64,000 nt of DNA from Scatophagus argus (Eukaryota; Chordata; Actinopteri; Scatophagidae): NCBI RefSeq assembly GCF_020382885.2, contig NC_058506.1, positions 6,820,001 through 6,884,000 on the forward strand, in the 5' to 3' direction. Positions 13,001-23,187 of this stretch are shown here, piece by piece (the stretch's first letter is position 1; each line of letters starts with the position of its first letter). Position numbers and translations under genes: made by a program. The notes beneath the pieces were generated by a model. It was not told the origin of the DNA and ran no database searches. It worked only from the letters and a program-made list of their open reading frames with translations.

Positions 13001-15247
13001 TTTCCCCCAGCCTGCTAGTCCCTGTTTTACAAAGGTAATTTGCACAGTTAACTTAGTTTACCTTTCTTATAAAAATTAATGACATTTCACTCCCTTCATC
13101 TTTTAATGTTACTGGCTCATAAAGAGGTTACTTAAAGACTATAAAACAAGACTGCAGTGAAAACTTCTGTTGGTGTCTTTCATCAAACAGTAATTCTTTC
13201 CCATTGCAGAGGTCAGAAAATGTAGCTTTTTCCCCCATATTTTATACAAAGGGTATGATCAAGGTTTAAATATCCTTTAAATAAATATCAGATTTATTTA
13301 CTTAAAAGTGGTGCAAAAAAGTCTGTGACTGATAACCCGAATACCCAATACAGATGGTTGTTATTTAAATTATTTATACATGCATAGTCACCCTGGTGAC
13401 AACCATGAACTGCAACATCCCTGGTTTGACTCAAGCTGGGAACGTTTGTTTTGTCTTTCTCTCTTAAAACATTTTTTTTTATCTCTGCTGTAACAAAAGC
13501 AAAAATGACCAGGTTCGCCATGGACCCAGTTAGTTATATATACATATGGAAACAAAGGTAATGAAATGGGCAGGGGCCAACTTAGTCTGCAAACTCAGGA
13601 CCTGTGGGCTTACACAATGCATCTCCTTCATGAGTATCTTTGTTTCTCCTGACAGTAACAGTTACATAAAGAATACCAGCTCTTAATCATACTACTGATA
13701 TCTTAAACTTTCAGATAAACATGACCTGTGTAACATATGATCAACATCCCCAACCTCAAAAGTGAAAAGTGAAGAAAAATATGTACGGCTTGTTTCAGAC
13801 CAAGAGTTCTGTGGGGGGAAGATAACAAAAGCCCAGGGAGAGATCAAGACTCCCAACTGGCCCGACAAGAAATACCCACCAGGAACCAGCTGCTCCTGGC
13901 TTATCACTGTGGAGCCTGATATGGTTGGCGGCACACTCATTCCCAACATGCAAATACCTTTCAAAGTCTTTTACAAACTCAACAAGGAAAACACATTGTG
14001 ATCATTCAGTGTCTGTTTCTGTTTGAGTAACAGGTAATCCAGGTGAAATTTGATAAGTTCGTCTTGGAGGCTGATACCTACTGTCGGTTTGACTATGTGG
14101 CATTCTTTAATGGTGGAGAGAAAGATGATTCACGTCTGATTGGAAGATACTGTGGCGATCAGGCACCAGAGTAAGTGATAGGTATCAATAACGTGGTTTG
14201 TTGGACTTTAAAGTTATTTTGAAATCAGCTACTTTTAAATTTCCATCTGGTCCTTGATCCTATCTCCTGTCTAGGCCCATTATTTCCAGTACTAATGTGC
14301 TACTGGTCCAGTTCGTGTCTGACCTCAGTGTGACATCTGATGGGTTCCTAGCCTACTATACCAGCATCCGACGTGGTGCTCATGTACCAGCTGTTGACAC
14401 AGGAGCTGGTACGAGGTCCATCCCCCACAAACCTGCAGTCAAACCTCCTGCACCCAAACGTCCTGCCACCACTGCACAGCCACCTGTCCCCACCACCAAA
14501 TATGTGCCTACTGAGAGACCCAAACCAGTCAAGCCCACTAGAGACCGGGGACAAGGTACCACAGGCCAGGAAAGGAGGGTGCCTATCGTAAGGCCAAATG
14601 GAAAGAGACCTGGTGGGTGGAGTTGTGTGCACCTTATGCATGTGTCAAAGTGCAGAAGATGTGCAATTAATGTGCATTTTCATGTTTTTAGTGCCTCAAA
14701 ATCCTCTATGCGCCAAAGCCTGTAAAAGAGATGGAACCATCAAGACCAGTTTCTGTGCCAGTGAATTTGGTAAGTTGACTGCAGCTCATATACAATAACA
14801 AGTAACCACTCCAGTGTTGTGTTCTGACTGAGCCCTCCTTTTTTTCAGTGATAACCGGGAAGGTGACCTCCCTGGCCCCTGGGCCCCGAGGCACTCTTAT
14901 TGTTAATATCTCCCTCATCAAGGCCTATAAGGCAGGTCGACTGACTATAACCCAAGTTGGAGAGACCATGTCAGTTAGGCTGTTGTCACAGTGCAAGAAA
15001 TGTCCGCTGTTACGCAGAGGTACGAGGGTCTTGGACACACACCGCAGATTGTTAGCATTTCCATTGACTCAAAAATACTGATCAGTCTTGCTGGCCATTT
15101 TTTTCCTTTCCAATAGGTCTCAACTACATTATCATGGGTCAAGTGGATAACGAAGGACGTGGTACCCTGGAACCTGGTGCATTCACAGCTCCGTACAAAG
15201 CCCCACACCACAAATTATTAATGAATATCAACAACCAACCCTGTTAA
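9930..15247 (+). CDS. pcolce: Procollagen C-endopeptidase enhancer 1 (complete, 9 coding exons, 478 aa)
   Basis: Coding exons: 9930-10018, 11947-12055, 12146-12404, 13799-13923, 14034-14170, 14275-14612, 14692-14769, 14849-15019, 15117-15247 (stop TAA). Total 1437 nt, with all phases closing. Order: signal peptide (residues 1-23, cleavage likely after TKA), CUB1 (about 35-147), CUB2 (about 157-271), a Pro/Thr/Lys-rich linker (about 280-350), and a C-terminal NTR domain (C359-C478). Both CUB domains keep the LEAD..CR(Y/F)DY calcium-site block. The NTR keeps paired cysteines (LCAKAC, CKKCP). The secreted protein binds the fibrillar procollagen C-propeptide and boosts BMP-1/tolloid cleavage; the CUB domains carry this activity. 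Human PCOLCE is 449 aa; the extra length appears to be mainly in the linker. PCOLCE2 is the alternative, but the tail and linker favour PCOLCE. The exon 4 donor is unusual (GTTGGC). Confidence 0.94.
10019..11946 (+). other. pcolce intron 1
   Basis: GT at 10019 and AG at 11945-11946. It is AT-rich and non-coding, with no recognisable element. It separates the signal-peptide exon from the CUB1 exons. Confidence 0.8.
12405..13798 (+). other. pcolce intron 3 (between CUB1 and CUB2)
   Basis: GT at 12405 and acceptor TTGTTTCAG ending at 13798. The acceptor choice is set by phase: G+AC gives Asp, leading into DQEFCGGKI at the start of CUB2. No feature was seen inside. Confidence 0.8.
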
Positions 15248-15432
15248 CCTCACGACTGTTCAGGCGAGGAAGACAACAAACACACAAATCCAGACATTAC
15301 AATGTGAAATGCAGATCTATTAAAGGTATATTACAGTAAAACCTAACTTTTAACATTTTATCCACCATCTTAAAGGAACACACAAGTTTAAAACAAACAC
15401 ATGCCGAACCTTAAATTTGTAATTTATATATG

Positions 15433-15438
15433 AATAAA
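15433..15438 (+). terminator. Poly(A) signal of pcolce
   Basis: AATAAA on the + strand 186 bases after the pcolce stop codon, with no earlier hexamer in the 3' UTR. This gives a short 3' UTR of about 0.2 kb. Confidence 0.65.
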
Positions 15439-15459
15439 GGTTTTATATCTCTTTCCAGT

Positions 15460-17303
15460 GGTCTGATTTCAAACTTATTTGTGACTTTGCAGCTCATGCT
15501 GTCTTCAACTGTGTCTCTACTATCATCTAGTGGATTTGAAGGGTAATAGCACTCAAGCAGAACTTGCTCCAAACCACTTCTTTAACAAAGCAATGTATAT
15601 TTTAGATCCTGTGACATGAGTTGACCGTTAGTTATGTAGTCTAACATCACAATGTCAAGCCTTGCATGGATATTAATGATCCCAGATTGTTTACTTGAGT
15701 TTTTAAGCCTGAATGAGTTGGAGGTAAAACCTGAGAAGTAATAGATTTCAAACAACAACAACAAAAAAACTCTCACTCTTCCTTCACAGCTGCTCTATAT
15801 TTGGTAGCTATCATGACCCGGTGACCTGCTGGTTGGTCTGGAGTCAGCTTTGATGGACTTGAAAGAAAAAGAAATAAGAAATAAGCAGAAGAAAGCAGTG
15901 ACTTAAAATAAGCAAGCTGATGTTGCTCTGGTCCAAACAGAAAATTCAGACATGAATAGCACAAAGAGAACAAATTCCAAATGCTACATTTACTGCAGAG
16001 ACATAGACTGAAACTCAGCAAAAGTTTCCTATCAGCTATGGGCAGTAAATAATAATCAAACTCCTGCACATGCTGTTAATAGATATTGAAGTTCCTCTGA
16101 GCAATCTGTGAAGATTATCCAAAGGAAGAGCACAGTATCTGCATTATTTAGCTAATGTGTAGGCTCAGTGAGAATGATTTTGGGTGGTAAAATCATCAAT
16201 AGAATCAAACAATTACAACCGTTCTTCCTGTTCAACTGTTTGCTGTCCAGCCTGAAAACTTTAAACCCTTTATCTTCACTGCTTCTGCTTCTCTCTGTCT
16301 TTGTAGGGCAGAACAAAAATGTCTGAACATAAACATTTATCACAAAAATAGAACTCTTTATTGAATGTTATTTCAACTACTTATCATTATTAGACATTTT
16401 TCGAGAAGCGAATTCAAAATTAAGACTCTGTTTTGGCATTAATTGAGAATGCAAGAAAAAAATATGCAATTCATCAAAGTCACCAGTAGAGGTCAATGAA
16501 GTCAAGAATAAATTCCTTTGGTTTGAGTAATTTCTTGATACCAAAGTCAGTTACTTAGTCTGACTTGAAATTTCTTAGATTGCTTAAAAAAATATGTATT
16601 ATTTGATAAGAACACATTTCTGAAAAGTTAAATGCATAAGTACATATCAATTCATATATGACATGTAGAAATCAGAATGGAAACATTAGCCTGTGACATA
16701 TCTCTGTTAACACAAAGTGTGTTTGCTGCTTCTAAGTGGAACTTGAATGGCCAGTGTGAATAAAGAGATGATAACCCATGAGCTATGTACCTCCATGTTA
16801 CACAGTCATTAAGATGTTCAAAAAATTACAAACATATTTATCTGCCATAACCATGAAGTGTCCGTGGAATTAAATCACAGACAAATGCTATGCCTTTACA
16901 TTCTGATAACTCTGAACACATGTGCTGCAGTCTAAACCCACAGACTTACAATAAAGATGTTGTACAGTAGTTTGCATGGGACAAAATTAGTGTCTTAAAC
17001 TTCACCTCCTTTTTTTAAATGAGACTGGTTCAGTTTAGAGTCTATCATGCTCAATGCAGGTGTGAAACACAAAGCTGGGAAGATCAAGCGATACTTTAAT
17101 TATAAAAAAGTATAAAACACTTTTAATACATTGAAATTGTATACAAAAGCAATATTGACTACTAAACAATGACTATAAATGGTGAAATAGGATCGATTTT
17201 ACAATGGCTTTAGCTAAAGAAATAAAATTTCAATTTTCTTTACAAAAGGTCCACACTCAAACAACCCAATTCTGGTCATTAAACAGAGATATTACAACCA
17301 TAT
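15460..17303. other. Convergent spacer between pcolce and tmem88 3' ends
   Basis: AT-rich non-coding sequence between two genes that converge tail to tail. The right part probably belongs to the tmem88 3' UTR on the - strand; an ATTAAA for that strand lies at about 17122-17127. No domain-bearing frame was found. Confidence 0.45.
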
Positions 17304-17384
17304 TCCTCTCCTCTCCTCTCCTCTCCTCTCCTCTCCTCTCCTCTCCTCTCCTCTCCTCTCCTTCCTCTCCTCTCCTCTCCTCTC
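17304..17384. repeat. Pentanucleotide microsatellite (CTCCT)n / (AGGAG)n
   Basis: About 80 bp of CTCCT units with one minor interruption near 17361-17363. On the - strand it reads AGGAG and starts directly at the tmem88 stop codon (TAA complement, 17385-17387), so it is the first part of that gene's 3' UTR. Confidence 0.95.
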
Positions 17385-18458
17385 TTACACCCACACACTA
17401 CCCTTTCCCTCCCTCTCTGAAGCACCCTGTTGACCACAGCAGCCCCCTGCGTCCCGCCGGTGGTGTGAGGCGGGCAGGTTCTTATAGACGGCGCGGCTGT
17501 AGGGAATGAAACACATGCCCAGCTGGAGGTGTCGGGCCAGTCGGCAGTAGGCAGCGAGTGCCAGGACCAGCAGAGGAGTGAGCAGCAGAAAGCCCACGAC
17601 CAGCAGAGCCACGCAGGCGGTGTCATCCAGCAGGTCTGAGCAATACAGAGATGTTCCATGAGGCTGCACCTGGAGAGCAAGGAGGAGATGCAAAAAAAAT
17701 CAAGGAATATACAGGACACACACATGCCAGAATACACACACTATGTGCATTTGGGATACACTATAGTCCCACAATGCATTGCACAAAAAAACCAGAGCAG
17801 CTTGGTGCAAACAGCTGCAAAATATTTAAATTAAGCACCGGGAAGATCCACTAAGATCTTGGAAAACAGTATCAAATCACTGGCAAAACAAAAATGGCAT
17901 TCCTAAAATCCCAGTTTGATTGACAGTCTACATTACTTCCTGTCAGCACAAACGAGTTCTTGTATCTTGACCTTTGAAACCATCCATTACGACATGTTTT
18001 CTTATGACTATGTACTATAAGTATGCAGTTTGGAATTAAGTGAGCACCAGTCTCACTTACTGCTTCCATTACTGACTTATAACCTGTGCCCAGTCACAAT
18101 TTTGTCTGTAAAAACAACGAAGGAAAAAATTTCCACAGGAGAGTCATACCGTGGAGTGGCAGAGGAAGCCGAATACAATCATTGTAAGAGCAGGGGTGAG
18201 GATGGTGCCGAACACAATGCTGGCCAGCCCGGCGTTGATCAGCGCTATGATCATATTCTGTGCAGTGACCAGCACAGAGCATGCCCAGCAGTCCAAAGAG
18301 CCCCGTAACTCCAGGGGGGGGTCAGTGGCTTCGTTGCACCCCAGGGAGTATGGAGGAGGCACCACGACCCCTGACCCCGCTCTGGAGGGGGAGCCCCGCT
18401 CAGAGTGGGCCTGCTCAGACACTGTCTTCTCCAGCGTCCCGTTGCGTGACAGACTCAT
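17385..18458 (-). CDS. tmem88: Transmembrane protein 88 (complete, 2 coding exons, 197 aa)
   Basis: Exon 1 is 18458-18150 (103 codons) and exon 2 is 17669-17385 (94 codons plus stop), with a phase-0 intron between ACG|GTATGA and CTCCAG|GTG. The start MSLSRNG was chosen because an acceptor (TGCAG, exon from 18475) lies just upstream, making the more distal ATG intronic. The N-terminus is hydrophilic (1-55); then come LDCWACSVLVTAQN and a hydrophobic run ending GFLCHS, a second membrane segment (LVVGFLLLTPLLVLALAAY), the LVPYSRA-like FIPYSRAVYK, and the end VWV. This is the TMEM88 layout. TMEM88 binds the Dishevelled PDZ domain through VWV and dampens Wnt/beta-catenin signalling; in zebrafish it acts in heart and blood development. 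Human TMEM88 is 159 aa, and the extra length here is mostly N-terminal. Teleosts have a and b copies, which I cannot tell apart. Confidence 0.92.
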
Positions 18459-18475
18459 CTTCCTTATGGTCTCAG
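18459..18475 (-). other. tmem88: tmem88 5' UTR remainder of start-codon exon
   Basis: On the - strand, TTGCCTGCAG ends at 18476 and is followed by 17 bases before the ATG. This good acceptor implies at least one upstream non-coding exon. A possible one on the - strand lies around 19857-19909 (acceptor TTTCAG, donor GTTAGT), but I could not confirm it. Confidence 0.45.
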
Positions 18476-21400
18476 CTGCAGGCAAGAAACACAGTTTTAG
18501 CACAATAACTTAATGCAGCTGATGAACCTAACCCTGCTGGTTGGACTTAAAGTTTGCATCTGAGGAAAATCTGCATAAACTGAATTTGTATATCACAATA
18601 TCAAGATAAGCTGTGTATTTATCAATGGATGCCAAGTATTTTAAGTGTTTGCACTTGTGTCTGATGTTGAAAAAACATCCAGAAAATGTTTGTGTATTTT
18701 CAGTAGTACTGAAATCTTCTCTTTCGCACATTCCCTGAATTTCTTCAGTCTAACAAATATGGAAAGCTAAAGAATGTTAATCCATTAAGCAACGAGTTCC
18801 TTAAATAATGTGGTGAAAGGTGCAGAAAGTCAACACAGATAACTGCACAGCACTAAGTGCAAGGAAATGGGCTCCACTGACCCCCACCCCCAAAGTCCAG
18901 GATAACCACCACCCAGAACAATGAGTCAGGAACAGCTGGGAAACTCTGAAAAATCTCACTAATCACCGATCTGAGTGTCAGAACAATGTTATGACTTCAA
19001 TTTTAAAAGAACAAATGTTGTCCAACAACTGCTACAGAGCTTAACATTTCCACATGACAAATTAAAAGTGATGAGAAAATGACAACGGCAAGTCCCACCA
19101 TTTTTCTCTTGAGTGTGTCGGCAGCCACTGTTATTATGTCAAGACCCATGTGAACATGTGCTTTGCAACCAATCGGTCATTTTTGCTGTCTCTGAACATG
19201 GTTTTCTCTAAATTACACTTTAGTGAATTTCATTATCAGCTCACTTGCTTGTGATGCTCCACAAAGAGAAAATCTACTTGAAAATGGAGCTCATGCTTAC
19301 TGAATGGACACAAAAGTGCATTTAAATGTGAGTAGAGTCACACAGTGGCAAACCGAGGATGTATAAAACCATCAGAGGACTTTTTCTTATTGGGAATGTG
19401 TGTTTTTTTCATTTATGTGGCCCTTTGTCTTTATTGTCTTTTCTTTCAAATGTGTAAATACCAATAAACATCAGACGTTTCTTTTTTTAATAGGTTGGCC
19501 AAGAATCCTGTGGCCTAAAATACAGTTTCTGAATTGCTTTCATTTTGAGTTGGTTCTGTTTGTGAGTGTATGTCAGCAAATCTTCCATTCAATCACTGAG
19601 CAGCTCAAACATTTGCCTTTTGCTGATGGTAACATTCTATTTATTGATTGACAAGCACCAAAAATAAAGGCAAACTCATCCAGAATCACACATTAACAAA
19701 ACATTCAGAGAGTTCCATGACATACCTGCATCATGTGTTCCCCTAAACTGAGCCCTTTTGTTGGGGTCAGGATTAGCATTGTTCTGTAACTTCAACATGG
19801 TTTTCCAAAAATAAATAAATAAATAAAAATAATAAAAAATAAAGGTGTACTCACTAACCCGATGATGTGTCCTCCTGCAGTTTGACGGTGGCAGCAGATG
19901 ATGGGACTCTGAAAGACGTGAAGAGTGGTGAGCGGTCAGAGACAAAGAGAATTTCAAGAATTTCCTCCTGATGTATGTCTTCTCTGTTTGAAAATCCAGA
20001 GCTTGAAGGTGGTATCCAAATGTAAGTTGGCTCTCTATTACTTCACAAAACCTAAAATATTCTCCTCTTGTGTTCTGTCTGATTCCCAGATATATCATGA
20101 GATATGTGCCTGTTATGAATCTGGACTTTTCCCTCAGACCTGTAAAGGAGCGGGTCAGACAAGAGCTCAGCAGACTTGAGACAAATTCTGCTTTCCCACT
20201 GGCTTCAGCGCTTCCTTCCCTGACATTCTGTTTCCTCACTCTGACTCCAGTTTGCGATATGATTGAGTGTGTAAGTGCTTATGAATGTGTGCATGTGTGT
20301 GTGAGTGTGTATCCTGTGTTGCCTCTGATGCCTAATGCAGAGAAAGCGGACTGGGCTGTGTTAAAGGCTGCTGTTAGTGCCTGGGCAGGGGAGCAGTGGA
20401 GGGTTTCTCTGATAACCTCTGGAACCAGGGGGAGGGAAGAAGAGTGTTTATTTGGACAGATTAGAGAAGTCAGGGTGCGCTGCCCAATCCACAACATTTT
20501 ACACCCTCACTGAGGACTTTCTCCACTCCACTGTCAAATACTGATAAGGTGGGTTTCAAAATCAAGAACAACTCAGTTGCTTTTATAGTGACGGTTCTGC
20601 AAAAATGCCTTGCAAACTGCTAATGCCGTTTTGTGACTATAGGACTGACTGTTATGTAAGATGTAGGCCGTACTACAGTCATTATGACACTATATCGTAC
20701 ATACTATACTTATGAGGGTGAGAACAATGAGACAGAACAACCCAAAGTGCTAGAGCTCTGAAGTAAGATGGTAAAGGGCAAACCTGGGTTGCTTAAGAAG
20801 TGCCTCAGAAGCAGGAATGAGAGACGATTGGCCCTTGACCTTCTGATGAAAAACAGAGCTCTGCTTTCAGAAAACATAAGGAAATGAGGATGGGGAGGAG
20901 TGGGGGAACGATGACTAATTTGGTGGGGAAAAGAAGTTATCATGGGACTGATAAGAAACCAGAGGGGCTCAGTTCAAAGGGTGAAATTAGTATTTTGATA
21001 TGAAGTCTCATTTTTTCAGCCCACTCTGAACATCTTTGTTTATTTATTTCTTAGATATATACCCTCCCCAGAGAGAATAAGGGTATTTTAACAGTTGGTA
21101 TAAGGAGAAATGATCAAAGAGTCTGAGGCATTAGTGCTCTGGGTAAAAACAGATATGGGAGCAATGAGTGGTTTTGCCATTAACAATGCCACAGTATTCT
21201 GTTTATATGTGCATGTCTATGTCTGGGGGGCTGGTAGAGGAAGAACGTTTTTCCTGTCCTTGGAACCCGGATATCCGCTGCTGTGTCCACGTTCTATGAC
21301 AAGATGTCCCTGCATCTGCAGTTTTGGCAATCACATGTCCTCTAACCCCAGAGATGAAGGTAGAAATATGGTAAAAATAGCATCCAGAGAGAAAAAAAGG

Positions 21401-22249
21401 TTTACACATAAAAAAAGATACATACAAAAGGTTATGGGACAGTCTGATGGCTTGTGATGCCTCCGGTATTGTTGCTGTTTTAAAAACAGTGTAATGTTAA
21501 TCTACATTTGTCATTATTGGTTTATTTCATTTAGTTAGATTAGTAGTTGATTTGTATGGTTGGGTTTAGATAAGCTGTGGGCTCAGTTTGGCTGTTTGTC
21601 AGTTTGGCCCACCTTGGTCAAATTGTCAAGGCTACACTACTGTCTAAAGTGAAAAAAGACATTTTAGTTAGTTTGACATCAGAATACTTTCTGTTGTTTT
21701 TGGATTACTGTTTCTTAATTAAATGGAGCATACAACCTGCAGTTTTGACAAGGTGGTATCAGAAAATATTGGTGGGGGGAAATAAATGCTCTTTTCTTGC
21801 TCAACATCAACCCTGAAGGCAGCCTTAAGCAAACTAGGCCAGTGGAGCCACCAAGTGGCCATCAGACGGTAACTAAAGGGCAGCTGCAATATGTACACGT
21901 TTGAACTGCATCACCGAAAAAAGAGTAAGGAGCCTCCTATCGGCTCATTCTGACTGTAGCCTATACATCTTCTCACAGTTACTGCTAGACAGATTTATAT
22001 CACAATAATAAGGATAAATACAAGACTGTTTTTGCAATTTTGCATTCCTAACATAAACAATATTGTTAAGGATAAAAAGTTAAAACTAAAAGCTAATTTT
22101 CCATTCCCTTGCATTGTAGGAACCTACATTCCTACACAGAACATGTGAACACTAAAGACAAAACATACACATGCATGACAGAAGCAGAAAATATGATGAA
22201 TAATCTACAGTCATGCAACCCTGTGAAGACAGTAGATCTTTCAGCTACA
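18476..22249. other. Spacer upstream of tmem88
   Basis: No recognisable coding domain. It probably contains the tmem88 promoter and 5' non-coding exon(s). A short AAAT-rich low-complexity stretch lies at 19806-19840. Confidence 0.4.
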
Positions 22250-22665
22250 TTCTAACATGCTGATGGCAAGTAGGTGCACTTAACCCAATCACTCTGTTAG
22301 TTTAGCTTATTAGCATGCTAACATTTGCTATTTAATACTAAACACAAAGCAGAGCTGAGGCTGATTGGACAAATTCATATTTTGACCTGATAAAGGCTGG
22401 ATCACCAAAGATTTGACAATTTATACTGATTTTCATACTGATGTGAGAGCCAAATTTCATGGCAGTCCATCTAACAGTTGAGACATTTCACTCAAAAACA
22501 CAAAATGTCAACCTTGTGGTGATGCTCGAGAAAAAGTGAGGGCACGTCATTTGGATTCATCCTCGGTAATCCATGAGTATCTGTGCCAACTTTCAAAGTA
22601 ATTCATCGTGTTTGTCGTGTGTCATGTTTCAGTCTGGACCAAAGCAGTGGACTGACTGATATGCC
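22250..22665 (+). repeat. Dispersed teleost repeat, copy 1
   Basis: The sequence passes through TTAGCATGCTAACATTTGCT, then AGCTGAGGCTGAT, then AAATTTCATGGCA.TCCATC, then ACATTTCACTCAAAA, and ends at TTTCAGTCTGGACCAAAG. I recognise this block order as a repeat found widely in perciform genomes. A second partial copy in this window (31455-31735) shares the 13-mer AGCTGAGGCTGAT and the ending TTTCAG...GTGGAC. No terminal repeats, so class unknown. Confidence 0.6.
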
Positions 22666-22931
22666 TATGGCCAATAAGCAGAGGTCTGCATACGTCTGCG
22701 TCTCTGCAAGAGAGGTCTGCTACTAAATTTTCCACATACTTACATTCTATTCATCAGAAAAGTTTCAAAGAAAAATGTACTGAATTATTCAGTAATGTTT
22801 TTTCAATAAAACTGTGAAAAAAAAGTTGCTCATACTCCATCTATGCAGCTGACAACGATCAAGTCACCTCCCCTGAACGCAAGCAACTGCTGAGACTACA
22901 GACAGGAAATCAAAAGCAACACCTTTTTGTT

Positions 22932-23144
22932 GAATAATTTATCAAAACATTTTATTTTCTTGAACAACAATACAATATGTCACAGAAATATCACAGAGGG
23001 ATTTAAGACAGGTCTGGCTCAGGTTGTCTTCTATGTGAATTCTTTTTGAAACAATAAATGCAGCATAAATCAAACAAGTCAAGAGGAAAGAGAGCATTAT
23101 TACAACCTTTCAAATAATACTAATAATGAGGACAAGACACACGC

Positions 23145-23187
<43 letters not shown>

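Noticed and set aside
14297-14725. pcolce exon 6 read straight through into the following intron
   Set aside because: Homology resumes only after splicing at 14612/14692, where [11 protein letters not shown] opens the NTR domain.
17279-17737. A 152-codon - strand frame across tmem88 exon 2 and the AGGAG repeat
   Set aside because: Wrong frame: it reads the repeat as protein and does not contain the conserved FIPYSRA or VWV end.
19676-20239. A 187-codon - strand open frame upstream of tmem88
   Set aside because: It runs through an AAAT microsatellite and shows no domain. Parts may be tmem88 5' non-coding exons, but a protein is not supported.
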